Shown here piece after piece: positions 1-11,069 of a DNA stretch of 64,000 bases (the stretch's first letter is position 1; each line of letters opens with the position of its first letter). Position numbers and translations under genes: made by a program. The notes under the pieces were generated by a model that saw only the letters and a program-made list of their open reading frames with translations, was not told the DNA's origin and did no database searches. Source of the stretch: Vandammella animalimorsus (GTDB lineage: Bacteria; Pseudomonadota; Gammaproteobacteria; Burkholderiales; Burkholderiaceae_C); NCBI RefSeq assembly GCF_002285265.1, contig NZ_NSJB01000003.1, positions 298,126 through 362,125 of the forward strand, written 5' to 3'.

Positions 1-42
1 GCTCACCCCATCACCTTCTACGGCATCGAGCGAGCCGATTGA
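1..42 (+). CDS. C-terminal end of a gene entering from the left
   Basis: Only the last 13 codons are inside the window. They read AHPITFYGIERAD and end in TGA at 40-42. A bidirectional hairpin terminator follows about 55 bases later, which supports this being a real gene end. Too little protein is visible to assign a family. Confidence 0.5.
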   Translation, partial: AHPITFYGIERAD

Positions 43-98
43 GCAAGAGCATCGCCCCAGGCCATCACCAACACACTAAACGCTGTGCACCACACGAC

Positions 99-135
99 AA
101 AACCCCCGCCTGGCATGCGCCAGTGCGGGGGTTTT
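99..135. terminator. Bidirectional intrinsic terminator between the left-end gene and icd
   Basis: AAAACCCCCGC at 99-109 pairs perfectly with GCGGGGGTTTT at 125-135 around a 15-base loop. A T tract follows the stem on either strand, so it can end the incoming plus-strand gene and the minus-strand icd transcript. Confidence 0.85.
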
Positions 136-201
136 ACATGGCCGGGCTGCCCCGGCCGTCACGATCTAGGCCGCCGCGCCAGCTGCGCGCGGCCCTGCCG
201 A

Positions 202-1458
<1,257 letters not shown>

Positions 1459-1716
1459 GTGTGAACGTCTCCTGTGACCGCGCCCGATGCCGCAGGCCGC
1501 GCGCACACGCAAAAACAAAATCAAGCGCGGCGCGGCGGCGGTGGAACGCAAACGATGCGCAAGGGCCATGCCCTGCGCGAACAAAAAAGCGCCCCATTCT
1601 AGCGGTAAACCACCCCCCGGCCGGGCGGGCCAGGCTGGGGGGCGATGCTGCGCCTGGGCGCTGCGCTACACTGCCCGCGCCCGGCCGCCTGCGCCGCCCT
1701 GCCCCCCATCCATGCC

Positions 1717-3033
1717 ATGAAAAAACCTCTGCTCTGGTTCCTCGCGCTGACCACGCTGGCGCTGCTGGCCTGGGGCGGCACGCGGGCCTGGCAGCGCGAG
1801 CAGGCCCGGGCCCAGGCCCTGCAGCAGGAGATGCAGCAGCGCCAGGCGCTGCGCGTGCGCCTGTTGCCCAGCGAGATCACCACCGTGCAGGCCCTGGCGC
1901 TGCCGCAGCAGGTGCCCGCCAGCGGCACGCTGCGGCCCGCGCAGCGCCTGAGCATCAAGGCCCAGGCCGGCGGCCGGGTGCAGCAACTGCAGCTGCGCGA
2001 GGGCCAGGCGGTGCGCGCCGGGCAGCGGCTGTTCGTCATCGCCGCGCCCGATGCCGCCGCGCGCGTGCAGCAGGCCCAGCAACAGGCGCGCGCCGCGCAG
2101 GCGCAGCTGAGCATGGCGCAGCGCACGGCCGACAGCGACCGCGCCCTGGCCGAGCAGGGCTTTGTCTCGCCCACGGCGCGGGCCAGCAGCGCCGCGCAGC
2201 TGCAGGCCGCGCGCGCCCAGCACCAGGCGGCGCTGGCGGCAGTCGAGGTGGCGCGCAAAGGCCTGGGCGACACCCAGGCGCACAGCCCCATCGACGGGCT
2301 GGTGGCGGCGCGCCACGTGCAACCGGGCGAGGTGGTCGCCCCTGGCCAGACGGTGCTGGAGATCGTCGCCCCGCAGGCCTTTGAGTGGCAGGCCGAGGTG
2401 GCCGCCGCCGATGCCCGCCACCTGGCCCCCGGCCAGCGCGCGCAACTGTGGATCGAGGGCAGCGCAGCGCCCTGGCAGGCCGAGCTGGAGCGCATCGGCC
2501 CGGCCACGCAGGCCGGCAGCCGCAATGTGGCGGTCTTTCTGCGCCTGCTGCCGCCCGGGGCGGGTGGTGAAGGCACGGGTGAAGGCGCAGGCAAAGCTGC
2601 AGGCCAAGCCGCGCCCGACGCGGCCCAAGGCGCTCAGGCGGGCGATGCCGCCCTGCTGCGCGATGGCCTGTTCGCCCACGGCCACATCCACACGGGCGCG
2701 CAGCAGGTGCTGGCCGTGCCGCAGACGGCCATCCGCACCGAGCGGCCCCAGCCCTATGTGCTGGTGCTGCAGGGCCAGCGCGTGCAGCTGCGCAGCGTCA
2801 CGCTCGGCCCGCGCGCGCTGCTGGCCGGCCAGCCCTGGCAGGCCATCGAGGGCGTGGCCGCCGGCACGCCCATCCTCAGCGGCGCGGCCGGCCTGCTGGC
2901 CGATGGCACGCCGGTGCAGATCGAGGCCAGCGCCGATGTGGAGGCCGATGTCGAGGCCAATTTCCAGGCCGAGGCCGGGGCCGCTGCCAGCGCCGCTGCG
3001 CCCGGCCCCGCCGCCGCGCCGCCCCGGCCGTGA
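1717..3033 (+). CDS. RND efflux periplasmic adaptor (HlyD/MFP family)
   Basis: Periplasmic membrane-fusion subunit of a tripartite efflux pump, linking the inner-membrane permease encoded next to an outer-membrane channel. The 438-residue protein has an N-terminal hydrophobic segment (about residues 3-20) and a lipoyl/barrel-sandwich half-motif (SIKAQAGGRVQQLQLREGQ). An Ala/Gln-rich alpha-hairpin of the coiled-coil type follows, then the second lipoyl half (SPIDGLVAARHVQPGEVV) and a beta-barrel region. The start at 1717 (MKKPLLWF) gives a clean signal anchor; the open frame runs 24 codons further upstream into poorly conserved sequence. Low-complexity Ala/Gly stretches occur near residues 280-310 and at the C terminus. 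The permease starts seven bases after its stop, so they form an operon. No outer-membrane factor gene is nearby; the substrate is unknown. Confidence 0.9.
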   Translation: MKKPLLWFLALTTLALLAWGGTRAWQREQARAQALQQEMQQRQALRVRLLPSEITTVQALALPQQVPASGTLRPAQRLSIKAQAGGRVQQLQLREGQAVRAGQRLFVIAAPDAAARVQQAQQQARAAQAQLSMAQRTADSDRALAEQGFVSPTARASSAAQLQAARAQHQAALAAVEVARKGLGDTQAHSPIDGLVAARHVQPGEVVAPGQTVLEIVAPQAFEWQAEVAAADARHLAPGQRAQLWIEGSAAPWQAELERIGPATQAGSRNVAVFLRLLPPGAGGEGTGEGAGKAAGQAAPDAAQGAQAGDAALLRDGLFAHGHIHTGAQQVLAVPQTAIRTERPQPYVLVLQGQRVQLRSVTLGPRALLAGQPWQAIEGVAAGTPILSGAAGLLADGTPVQIEASADVEADVEANFQAEAGAAASAAAPGPAAAPPRP

Positions 3034-3039
3034 CGCGCC

Positions 3040-6000
3040 ATGTGGTTCACGCGCGTCAGCCTGCACAACCCGGTCATGGCCACCATGGTCATGCTGGCCT
3101 TCATCGTGCTGGGCGGCTTTTCCTACCAGCGGCTCAAGGTCGATCAGTTCCCCAGCATCGAGTTTCCGGTCGTGGTGGTGGTCACGCGCTACCCCGGCGC
3201 CTCGGCCGAGATCGTCGAGAGCGAGGTCACGGAAAAAATCGAGCAGGCCGTCAACACCATTGCCGGCATCAGCCAGCTGAGCTCGCGCAGTTACGACAGC
3301 GTCTCGGTGGTCATCGTGCAGTTCGCGCTGAGCATGGACGGGCGGCGCGCCACCGAGGACGTGCGCGAGAAGGTCGCTGGCATGCGCAGCCTGCTGCGCG
3401 AGGAGGTCGAGGACCCGGCCGTGCAGCGCTTTGACCCCGAGGACCGACCGATCTGGTCGCTGGCCGTGGTGGCCGATCCGGCAGCGGCCAGCACCGCAGC
3501 GGCTGTGCCAGCGGGGGCGAGCGCAGACAGCGCCGCCAGCGCCCATGCCGCGCTGGCGCTGCACGACCCTGTGGCCCTGACCAACTGGGCCGAGCAGGTG
3601 CTCAAGCGCCGGCTGGAAAACGTGCGCGGCGTGGGCGCGGTGCAGGTCGTGGGCGGCGTGCAGCGGCGCATCCACATCGAGCTGCAGCCGCAGGCCTTGC
3701 GCGCCTGGGGCATCAGCGCGCAGCAGGTGGCCGACGCCCTCGAAGGCGAAAACCTGGACTTGCCACTGGGCAGCCTGCGCTCGCCCGAGCGCGAGCGCCT
3801 GGTGCAGCTGCAGGCGCGCGTGGCCTGGCCGGCCGACTTTGGCGAGCTGATCGTCGCGCGCCGTGGCGACGCGCCCGTGTACCTGCGCCAGCTGGCCCAG
3901 GTGCGCGACGGCGCCGCCGAGCTCGATTCCCTGGCGCTGTTCAACGGCCAGCGCACGCTGCTGCTGAGCGTGCAAAAGGCCCAGGACGAGAACACCATCG
4001 AAGTGGTCGATGGCCTGAACGCCGCCGTGGCCGAGCTGCAGGCGCAGCTGCCCGCCGGGCTGCGCCTGCAGACCGTCAGCGACGATTCGCGCCCCATCCG
4101 CGTGGCCGTGGCCAGCGTGCAGCGCACGCTGCTCGAAGGCGCGCTGCTGACGGTGCTGATCGTCTATCTGTTTCTCAACTCCTGGCGCTCGACCATCATC
4201 ACCGGCCTGACCCTGCCCATCGCGCTGGTGGGCACCTTCATGTTCATGGGCCTGCTGGGCTTTTCCATCAACATGCTCACGCTGATGGCGCTGAGCCTGT
4301 GCGTGGGCCTGCTGATCGACGATGCCATCGTGGTGCGCGAGAACATCGTGCGCCACCTACAAATGGGCAAGAGCGCCTACGACGCGGCGCTGCAGGGCAC
4401 GCAGGAGATTGGCCTGGCGGTGCTGGCCACCACGCTGTGCATCGTGGCCGTGTTCCTGCCCATCGGCTTCATGGGCGGCATCATCGGCAAGTTCTTCCAC
4501 GAGTTCGGCCTGACCATCGCCGCGGCGGTGCTGATCTCCATGTTCGTGGCCTTCACGCTCGACCCGATGCTCTCATCCGTCTGGCACGACCCGCAGGTCA
4601 GCCCCGCGCTGCGCCACAGCCTGCCGCCGCAGCGCCACGGCCCCGTCACCGGCCGCATTGCGCGGCTGTACCAGGCCACGCTGGGGCGGCTGACGCGCTG
4701 GTTTGCGCACGTCACCGAAGCGCTCTCGCAGCTCTACCAGGATGCGCTGCGCTGGGCGCTGGGCCACCGCCTGCTGACGCTGGCGCTGGCGGCGCTGGTG
4801 TTCGCGCTCAGCCTGTTCATGCTGCGGCTGCTGGGTACCGAGTTCGTGCCCGCCTCGGACTACTCCGAGGCCACCATTCAGTTCCACACCCCGATGGGCT
4901 CGTCCATCGAGCACACCCAGGCCAAGGCGCGCCAGGTGGACGCCATCGTGCGCGCCCTGCCCGAGGTGCGCTACACCGTCACCCGCATCAACAGCGGCAA
5001 CGCGCCGGGCAAGCACCAGGCCAGCATGTACGTGCGGCTGGTCGAGCGCCAGCAGCGCACGCGCAGCGTCAACGACATGGCGCTGGCGCTGCGCCGCCAG
5101 CTGGCCGAGGTCGCCGGCATCCGCGTCACGCACGTGGGCCTGCTCGACCCCGTGGGCGGGCAAAAAGAGCTGGAGTTCTCCCTCAAGGGGCCCGATCTGG
5201 GTGAGCTCGGCCGCATCACCGCGCAGCTGCAGCGCCAGCTCGAAGGCATCCCCGGCCTGGTCGATCTGGATGCGCGCACCCAGCAGCGCGTGCCCATCGT
5301 CAGCGTGCAGGTGCAGCGCCAGGCCGCCTCCGCCCTGGGCCTGCACCTGCAGGACATTGCCGCGCCGCTGCGCGTGCTGCTGGCCGGCCAGAGCGTGGGC
5401 AACTGGCGCGCCCCCGACGGCCAGACCTACGACCTGCGCCTGGGCCTGGCGCCCCAGGCGCGCCAGCACCTGCAGGACCTGGCCCAGCTGCCGCTGAACG
5501 TGCGCAGCGCCAGCGCCCAAGCCGCCGCCAATGCCGGCGGCCCGCCCCAGGTCGTCACGCTCGGCCAGGTGGCGCAGCTGCACGAGGGCAGCTCGCCCAA
5601 CGTCATCGACCGCCACAGCATGCAGCGCGAGGTGCGCATCACCGCCAACACCGCGCTGCGCTCGCTGGGCGAGGTCTCCGCCGACGTCGAGCGCGTGCTG
5701 CAGTCCACGCCCATGCCGCCGGGCTACGGCTACAGCTTCGGCGGCGCCTCCAAGGACATGGCCGAATCCTTCCAGTACGCGCTGATGGCCCTGGCGCTGG
5801 CCGTGGTCTTCATCTACATGGTGCTGGCCAGCCAGTTCCAGAGCTTTTTGCAGCCCATCACGCTGATGATGTCGCTGCCGCTGACGCTCATCGGCGTGGC
5901 CGCGGCCCTGCTGGTGTTCGGCTCGCGCATTTCCATGATCTCGGTCATCGGCATCGTCATGCTCATGGGCCTGGTGACCAAGAACGCCATCTTGCTGGTG

Positions 6001-6327
6001 GACTTCGCCAACCGCGCCCGCCAGCCGCACGACGACGAGGACGGCCAGCGCGTGCCCGGCCTGCCGCGCGATCAGGCCCTGCTCAAGGCCGCGCGCGTGC
6101 GCCTGCGCCCCATCCTGATGACCACGCTGGCCATGGTCTTCGGCATGCTGCCGCTGGCCCTGTCCAGCGGCGAAGGCTCCGAGGCCATGGGCCCGCTGGG
6201 CCAGTCGGTCATCGGCGGCGTCATCACCTCCTCGGTGCTCACGCTGGTGGTCGTGCCCGTGGTCTACGGCTACCTCGACGATCTGGGCGCCTGGTGCCAG
6301 CGCCTGTGGCAGCGCACGCATCTGTAA
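3040..6327 (+). CDS. RND efflux permease (AcrB/HAE1-like)
   Basis: Inner-membrane proton-driven drug or solute exporter, 1095 residues, slightly longer than AcrB (1049). The first transmembrane helix is at residues 8-28. The TM4 proton-relay acidic pair is present ([13 protein letters not shown]), as is the TM10 lysine ([13 protein letters not shown]), so the proton pathway looks intact. An Ala/Ser-rich insert of about 25 residues near 148-175, following the conserved segment [10 protein letters not shown], and a polar insert near 990 account for the extra length. It sits seven bases behind its adaptor. The family makes homotrimers that need an outer-membrane channel, which must be encoded elsewhere. 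Substrate cannot be inferred from sequence. Confidence 0.93.
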   Translation: MWFTRVSLHNPVMATMVMLAFIVLGGFSYQRLKVDQFPSIEFPVVVVVTRYPGASAEIVESEVTEKIEQAVNTIAGISQLSSRSYDSVSVVIVQFALSMDGRRATEDVREKVAGMRSLLREEVEDPAVQRFDPEDRPIWSLAVVADPAAASTAAAVPAGASADSAASAHAALALHDPVALTNWAEQVLKRRLENVRGVGAVQVVGGVQRRIHIELQPQALRAWGISAQQVADALEGENLDLPLGSLRSPERERLVQLQARVAWPADFGELIVARRGDAPVYLRQLAQVRDGAAELDSLALFNGQRTLLLSVQKAQDENTIEVVDGLNAAVAELQAQLPAGLRLQTVSDDSRPIRVAVASVQRTLLEGALLTVLIVYLFLNSWRSTIITGLTLPIALVGTFMFMGLLGFSINMLTLMALSLCVGLLIDDAIVVRENIVRHLQMGKSAYDAALQGTQEIGLAVLATTLCIVAVFLPIGFMGGIIGKFFHEFGLTIAAAVLISMFVAFTLDPMLSSVWHDPQVSPALRHSLPPQRHGPVTGRIARLYQATLGRLTRWFAHVTEALSQLYQDALRWALGHRLLTLALAALVFALSLFMLRLLGTEFVPASDYSEATIQFHTPMGSSIEHTQAKARQVDAIVRALPEVRYTVTRINSGNAPGKHQASMYVRLVERQQRTRSVNDMALALRRQLAEVAGIRVTHVGLLDPVGGQKELEFSLKGPDLGELGRITAQLQRQLEGIPGLVDLDARTQQRVPIVSVQVQRQAASALGLHLQDIAAPLRVLLAGQSVGNWRAPDGQTYDLRLGLAPQARQHLQDLAQLPLNVRSASAQAAANAGGPPQVVTLGQVAQLHEGSSPNVIDRHSMQREVRITANTALRSLGEVSADVERVLQSTPMPPGYGYSFGGASKDMAESFQYALMALALAVVFIYMVLASQFQSFLQPITLMMSLPLTLIGVAAALLVFGSRISMISVIGIVMLMGLVTKNAILLVDFANRARQPHDDEDGQRVPGLPRDQALLKAARVRLRPILMTTLAMVFGMLPLALSSGEGSEAMGPLGQSVIGGVITSSVLTLVVVPVVYGYLDDLGAWCQRLWQRTHL

Positions 6328-6392
6328 GAGCCCACGCGGTCGCACCTGATCGCCACAGCGCCGCAGGCCCCGGAGAGCCGGCCAACACGCTC

Positions 6393-6398
6393 TAAAAT
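6393..6398 (+). promoter_or_regulatory. Candidate -10 element upstream of the pcm-like gene
   Basis: TAAAAT lies 72 bases before the ATG at 6471 and after the end of the RND operon. No convincing -35 element is seen, so this is a weak call. Confidence 0.3.
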
Positions 6399-6470
6399 GC
6401 CGGGCTGTCCAGCGCCAGGCGGCCCGCGCCGCCCCAACGCCGCGCCACCACAGCACGCCCGGAGTACACG

Positions 6471-7178
6471 ATGACCCTGCCCCTGAACCGCCTGCACGAA
6501 TTCGCCCACCCCGATGAAGCCGCGCGCTTCAACATGATCGAGCAGCAGATCCGCCCCTGGAACGTGGACAACCCCGTGGTGCTGGCCACGCTGGCGCGTA
6601 TCAAGCGCGAGCATTTCGTGCCCGAGCCCTACCGCGCCCTGGCCTTCATGGACATCAGCGTGCCGCTGCTGCCCGAGGCCCAGGCCCTGGCGCGCCCGGA
6701 CTGCTGCATGCTGCCGCCCAAGATCGAGGCGCGCATGCTCAACACCCTGGACGTGCAGGCCCACGAGCGCGTGCTGGAGATCGGCGCTGGCTCGGGCTAC
6801 ATGGCCGCGCTGCTGGGCGCGCTGGGCCACGAGGTGGTGACGCTGGAGATCGCGCCGGACATGGCCGAGCTGGCCCGCGCCAATCTGCAGCAGCAGCGCA
6901 GCGCCAACGTGCAGGTGCTGCACGCCAATGGCGCGCAAAGCCTGCCCGCCGGCGGCTTCGACGTCATCGTGCTCAGCGGCTCCGTGGCCGAAGTGCCGCA
7001 GCAGCTGCTGGGCGCGCTCAACGAAGGCGGCCGCCTGCTGGCCTGCGTGGGCCAGGAGCCGGTGATGCGCATGCAGCTCATCCGCAAGGAGCAAGGCCGC
7101 CTGCACAGCAGCACGCCCTGGGACTTCAACCTGCCGCGCCTGCTGGGCTTTGCCGAGCCCAGCGGTTTCGAGTTCTAA
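6471..7178 (+). CDS. Protein-L-isoaspartate O-methyltransferase-like SAM methyltransferase
   Basis: Cytosolic class I SAM-dependent methyltransferase of 235 residues in the Pcm superfamily, whose members methylate damaged isoaspartyl residues for repair. The SAM-binding motif I is VLEIGAGSGYMAALL (about 103-117), followed by the acidic loop VVTLEIAPDMA. The N-terminal part (FNMIEQQIRPWNV) and FVPEPYRALAFMDI match the Pcm N-lobe. The usual GQTIS substrate-loop motif of classical Pcm is not present; PDCCMLPPKIEARML stands in its place, so it belongs to the divergent Pcm-like branch and its exact substrate is uncertain. GGAG at 6461-6464 precedes the ATG. Confidence 0.8.
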   Translation: MTLPLNRLHEFAHPDEAARFNMIEQQIRPWNVDNPVVLATLARIKREHFVPEPYRALAFMDISVPLLPEAQALARPDCCMLPPKIEARMLNTLDVQAHERVLEIGAGSGYMAALLGALGHEVVTLEIAPDMAELARANLQQQRSANVQVLHANGAQSLPAGGFDVIVLSGSVAEVPQQLLGALNEGGRLLACVGQEPVMRMQLIRKEQGRLHSSTPWDFNLPRLLGFAEPSGFEF

Positions 7179-7221
7179 CGCTCTGACAGCCTGAAGCCGC
7201 CCCGGCCGGCATTCATTGCCC

Positions 7222-9138
7222 ATGCGCCCACTTGCCCTGCTGAGCACAGGCCTTGGCGGCGCCTTGCTGCTGAGCGCAGCCGCCCTGCTGGCCTCGGCCC
7301 GGCAGGCCCAGCCGCCCCAGACGCTGCTGCTGGCGCCGATGCTGGAGCTGACCGACACCTGCGTGCTGCCGGGCAGCGCCCAGGCCACGGTGCCACACAG
7401 CCTGCAAGCGGCCTGCACCGGCGGCGCCGCGCCATCGGCCGCCGCGCTGGTGGCGCAGACCCTGGCCCAATTGCCCCAGCCGCAGCCCGGCACAGCCGCA
7501 GGCCAGCGCTACACGCTGGGCTACACGCTGCCCATCCCGCTGCTGCAGCTGTTCGCGCAGGACGCGCAAGGCCAGTGGCGCATCCAGCCCGAGCGCGTGC
7601 AGCGCTTCGTGCACACGCTGCGCGACGCGCCGCAGCCGGCCATCCTGTACCTGTTCTCCACCCACTTCAGCGCCCACGCCCCGCTGGAGCAGGCCCTGGC
7701 GCAGGACAGCGCCAACCTCGCCCACGCGCAGGACGGGCCGCTGCCTGTCAGCCAATACCTGGGCAGCGCGCTGTACCCCTGGTCGGTGGCGCGCACCGAC
7801 AACGCGCTGAGCCATTACCGCGCCCAGGCCATCGACGCCGTCGCCCAGGCCCTGTGCGAAGCGGGCGAGCCGGCGCTGCGCAAGCTGCGCGGCATCACCC
7901 TGCTGGGCGAGGTGCACCAGCTCTTTCCGGACTTCGAGACCAACCCCGGCTACGCCCAGCCCTACCGCATCAGCGACTACAGCGACGCCTCCGTCGCCCA
8001 GTTCCGCCAGTTCCTGCAGCGGCGCTTTGGCAGCCTGCGCGCGCTCAACCGCGCCCTGCACTCGGCCTATACCGACTGGGCGCAGATCGATGCGCCGCGC
8101 AGCGATCTGCTGACCCTGCCGCGCGCGCAATGGGCCACGCAATGGCCCGCGCGCCTGCACAGCCACATCGACGCCTACGCCCACGGCCAGCTGCCCGTCA
8201 GCGGCTGGGCCTACCTGGCCGACGCGGCTGAGCACGCCCAAAGCCGCATCCTCGTCTATGCCAATGGCCAGCAGCTGGCGCGCCTGCCCATCGCCCAGGG
8301 CCGGCAGGACGTACTCGAAGCCCGGCCCGAGTTTGCCGGCCGCGCCGTCGGCTGGCAGACCCAGCTGGACTACCGCCACTGGCCCAGCGGCCCGCAGCGG
8401 CTGGACTTCTACCTGCACACCCCCGGCCAGCCGCTGCGCCACTTGGACACGCGCCACATCGAAGTCCACACCCGCCGCGGCCCCCGCCACGACAAAGACA
8501 GCGGCACTGGCAAAAGCAGTGGCAGCGAACGCGCACTGCCGCGCAGCATCCCGGCCGCAGCCACCCCGGCCACGCAGTTGCAGGCCTACGTGGATCTGCC
8601 CCTGGGCCAGCGCCACTACCTGCACAATCCGCTGGCCGAGCAATGGCACGCCTTTCGCCAGCAACAGGTGGCGCGTTACCTGCGCCATTTCGCTGCGCAG
8701 CTGCGCCAGCACCGCTGCCTGGCCGACACGCCGCTGTACCTGCACCAGATCGTGCCGCACACCAACCCCGGCTGGGATCCGCAGAAATTCGCCATCCAGC
8801 ACAGCCTGCAGGCCCTGCCCGACCTGCAACTGGGCGTGAGTCTGTACGGCGAGCCGGGCATGCGCCGCGACTTCATCGACGGCCTGCTGCTGCAAGGCCA
8901 TCGCGGCTATGGCATCACCGAGTTCCACCCCCTCAAGCCCATCGACGCCGGGCAAATGCACGAGACGCTGGAGCTGCACCGGCGCAGCGGCGCGGCGTTC
9001 TTCTCATTCTTCCTGGAGCCCGTCTGGCAGCAGCGGCCCGTCGAGCGCCGCGCCAACCCGTTCTCGCTCTCGCCGGCCAACCCTTTCAAAGGCTCGGACA
9101 GCGCCTTCGAGGCGTTGCGCAGCGTGCTGCAGCAGTGA
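7222..9138 (+). CDS. Secreted or membrane-anchored glycosidase-like protein (clan GH-A-like TIM barrel, tentative)
   Basis: A 638-residue protein with an N-terminal hydrophobic stretch (LLSTGLGGALLLSAAALLA, about 6-25), implying export. I do not recognise a named family with certainty. Two segments resemble GH42/clan GH-A glycosidases: GITLLGEVHQLFPDFE followed by FRQFLQRRFGSLRALNRAL, a pattern typical of beta-galactosidase-type barrels, and GYGITEFHPL near the C terminus. Their glutamates are candidates for acid/base and nucleophile. A middle segment (about 325-390) with ILVYANGQQLARLP looks like a beta-sandwich insert. The ATG at 7222 is preferred over a TTG two codons earlier; no clear ribosome site is seen. 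It ends at a convergent terminator. Confidence 0.55.
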   Translation: MRPLALLSTGLGGALLLSAAALLASARQAQPPQTLLLAPMLELTDTCVLPGSAQATVPHSLQAACTGGAAPSAAALVAQTLAQLPQPQPGTAAGQRYTLGYTLPIPLLQLFAQDAQGQWRIQPERVQRFVHTLRDAPQPAILYLFSTHFSAHAPLEQALAQDSANLAHAQDGPLPVSQYLGSALYPWSVARTDNALSHYRAQAIDAVAQALCEAGEPALRKLRGITLLGEVHQLFPDFETNPGYAQPYRISDYSDASVAQFRQFLQRRFGSLRALNRALHSAYTDWAQIDAPRSDLLTLPRAQWATQWPARLHSHIDAYAHGQLPVSGWAYLADAAEHAQSRILVYANGQQLARLPIAQGRQDVLEARPEFAGRAVGWQTQLDYRHWPSGPQRLDFYLHTPGQPLRHLDTRHIEVHTRRGPRHDKDSGTGKSSGSERALPRSIPAAATPATQLQAYVDLPLGQRHYLHNPLAEQWHAFRQQQVARYLRHFAAQLRQHRCLADTPLYLHQIVPHTNPGWDPQKFAIQHSLQALPDLQLGVSLYGEPGMRRDFIDGLLLQGHRGYGITEFHPLKPIDAGQMHETLELHRRSGAAFFSFFLEPVWQQRPVERRANPFSLSPANPFKGSDSAFEALRSVLQQ

Positions 9139-9160
9139 CTTCTGTCCGTTCAACAGCAAA

Positions 9161-9204
9161 ACGCCCCTGCCATGTGCAAGGGCGTTGCTGCAGGGGCGTT
9201 GCTT
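9161..9204. terminator. Convergent intrinsic terminator
   Basis: ACGCCCCTGC at 9161-9170 pairs with GCAGGGGCGT at 9190-9199, followed by TGCTTTT. It separates the glycosidase-like gene from the convergent gene that ends at 9241. Confidence 0.7.
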
Positions 9205-9240
9205 TTACAGATGCGGTCAGGCTCGCGGGCCGCTGAACCC

Positions 9241-10005
9241 TCAATCCTTCCAGCAAAACTGCTCGTCCACATGCCGGGCCTTGCGCTGGGCCTGGTACTC
9301 GGCCCGGCGCTTGGGGTCGGCCAGGTGATCCTGCTCCTGCCTGGCCATGTCACGGATGTCTTGCAGGCCCTGGGCGAAGTTCTGCCGGCGATCGCCGGGC
9401 TTCGCGGGCAGCTGCTGCATCCACAGCGCGGCATAGGGGTGCTGCTGCGTCCAGGCGATGCTCTGGCGCAGCAGGCGCTGCTGCTTGTCCAGGTCGCAAA
9501 AGGCGTAGCTGTTGATGTAGGGGCCGGCCAGCGACAAGAAGCTGCGCGAGGCGTGGCCGGCTTGCGACAGACTGGGGTGGCTCACATCCAGCACCGCCTC
9601 CAGCGTCAGGTAGCGGTTCTTGGCCGCGTAGAACCAGAACACCGCCTCATCGCGCAGACCCACGTCGTACAGGCGAATGGCCAGCACCATCAAGGTCATG
9701 GGCGTCAGGCTGCCTGGCTCCTTGGCGATGGCATCGCGGGCGCGCTCGATGTCCTGGCGCGCGCTGGAGGCCAGCAACGCATCCAGCGGCGCAAACACCG
9801 CCACGCGCGGGCGACCGCCCTGCTGCGCGGCCGCCTCGTAATAGGGGCTGACGTAGATGTCGATGGTCTTGATGGGCGCGCGCGCTTGAGTCTGGGTCTT
9901 GGCCTGGGCCTGGGCTTGAGCCTGGGCCAGCGTGGCCGTGCACAAAGCGCAGGCCGCCAGAGCGGCGGCGGCGCGACGGAGGATGAGGAAGTGCCTGCGG
10001 TTCAT
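9241..10005 (-). CDS. Conserved secreted protein of unknown function with Tat-like signal
   Basis: Unrecognised protein of 254 residues. The N terminus has an NRRHFLI twin-arginine-like motif followed by an Ala/Leu-rich segment and a Gln/Ala-rich stretch, so export is likely, possibly by Tat. The mature part begins around VSPYYEAAAQQGGRPRVAVF and looks mostly helical, with LYDVGLRDEAVFWFYAAKNR and AGPYINSYAFCDLDKQ as conserved-looking blocks. Cysteines in SYAFCD and near the C terminus (EQFCWKD) could form a disulfide. An alternative start three codons earlier (10014) is possible. It is monocistronic, with coaX upstream on the same strand. Confidence 0.7.
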   Translation of the reverse strand: MNRRHFLILRRAAAALAACALCTATLAQAQAQAQAKTQTQARAPIKTIDIYVSPYYEAAAQQGGRPRVAVFAPLDALLASSARQDIERARDAIAKEPGSLTPMTLMVLAIRLYDVGLRDEAVFWFYAAKNRYLTLEAVLDVSHPSLSQAGHASRSFLSLAGPYINSYAFCDLDKQQRLLRQSIAWTQQHPYAALWMQQLPAKPGDRRQNFAQGLQDIRDMARQEQDHLADPKRRAEYQAQRKARHVDEQFCWKD

Positions 10006-10036
10006 GGCGGGCATTGTTGCCCTGCCGCCGGGTTTG

Positions 10037-10822
10037 TCAACCGGCCGCGCCGCGCGCGGCCTCGGCGCGCTGCTGGGCGATGGCCAGCAGGCCGTCGAAG
10101 ATCAGGCTTTCGACCAGCTCGAAGGGGCGCGTCATGCTGGGCGCCATCTTCCAGCCTGCGCCGCCGGTCATGATGCACAGCGGCTCCTGGCCGGTGCGCT
10201 GCTGCAGGTGCTGGATCATGCGCTCGACCGCGCCGGCAATGGCGTAGGTGCCGCCGCTGGTGAGCGCATCGCTGGTGTTGGTCGGGAAGGGGCAGACCTC
10301 GCCCGTGGGCACGTGCAGCCCGGCCGTGCCCGATTCCAGCGCGCGCAGCATGATGCCGTGGCCGGGCAGGATCAGGCCGCCGAGAAAGTGGCCGCGCTCG
10401 TCAATGGCCTCGACCGTCACGGCCGTGCCGACCATGACCACGATCAGCGGCCTGCACTGGCCGCGCGCCAGCATGCGGTTGCGCGCGCCGATCATGGCCA
10501 CCCAGCGGTCTGCGCCCAGGCGGCCTGGGTGGTCGTAGCCGTTGACCAGGCCGGCCATTTCGCGGCTGGCGTGCACCCAGGCGGGCTCCACGTCCCAGAT
10601 TTCCAGCTGCTCCATGACGCGGTAGCGCACCGCATCGCCGGCCACGGCGCAGCCCAGCATCATGCTGGGCGCGGGCAGGCTGGCCCAGTGGTTTTCGGAC
10701 AGACGGTCCACATGGTCGAGAAACTCCACGCCCTGCGCCAGCAGGCTGGCGCCCCAGCGCGCCTGGCTGTACAGCGCCCATTTGAGCCGGGTGTTGCCGA
10801 TGTCGATTGCAAGAAAGGGCAT
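10037..10822 (-). CDS. coaX: Type III pantothenate kinase
   Basis: Cytosolic enzyme catalysing ATP-dependent phosphorylation of pantothenate, the first step of coenzyme A synthesis. The 261-residue protein has the ASKHA-fold phosphate loop [11 protein letters not shown] at residues 5-15. It also has the pantothenate-site segment [15 protein letters not shown], the second phosphate motif [12 protein letters not shown], and [12 protein letters not shown]. Start 10822 ([10 protein letters not shown]) is the family start; four extra codons upstream in the open frame are disregarded. In many betaproteobacteria coaX follows birA, which is not seen here. It is divergent from kbp. Confidence 0.96.
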   Translation of the reverse strand: MPFLAIDIGNTRLKWALYSQARWGASLLAQGVEFLDHVDRLSENHWASLPAPSMMLGCAVAGDAVRYRVMEQLEIWDVEPAWVHASREMAGLVNGYDHPGRLGADRWVAMIGARNRMLARGQCRPLIVVMVGTAVTVEAIDERGHFLGGLILPGHGIMLRALESGTAGLHVPTGEVCPFPTNTSDALTSGGTYAIAGAVERMIQHLQQRTGQEPLCIMTGGAGWKMAPSMTRPFELVESLIFDGLLAIAQQRAEAARGAAG

Positions 10823-10959
10823 GGGGAAAAACACAAACAGGCCAGCGCGGCCCAGGCAGGGCGCAGGCGCACGGGCCAGAAAAAGCCCGCCCAGGTGGCA
10901 GGCAGCAGCGGGCGCCGATCATAACCGCGCCCCGCAAACACGGGCCTTAGCAAAAACGC

Positions 10960-10965
10960 TACACT
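10960..10965 (+). promoter_or_regulatory. Candidate -10 element upstream of kbp
   Basis: TACACT sits about 105 bases before the kbp start in the coaX/kbp divergent region. No strong -35 element is visible at the right distance. Confidence 0.3.
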
Positions 10966-11069
10966 GCCCCCAGCCCCGCACGCGGCAGTTGCTGCCCGCC
11001 GCCCTGGCGGCGGGCTTGGCTTTTGCCCGGTGCGGGCCGTTTCTTTTCGTTATTCAAGGAGTGAACACC

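Noticed and set aside
1666..4356. 896-codon open frame on the minus strand opposite the first RND genes
   Set aside because: Antisense shadow of GC-rich coding DNA; the product is His/Ala/Gln/Arg-rich without domains, while the plus strand encodes clear RND proteins.
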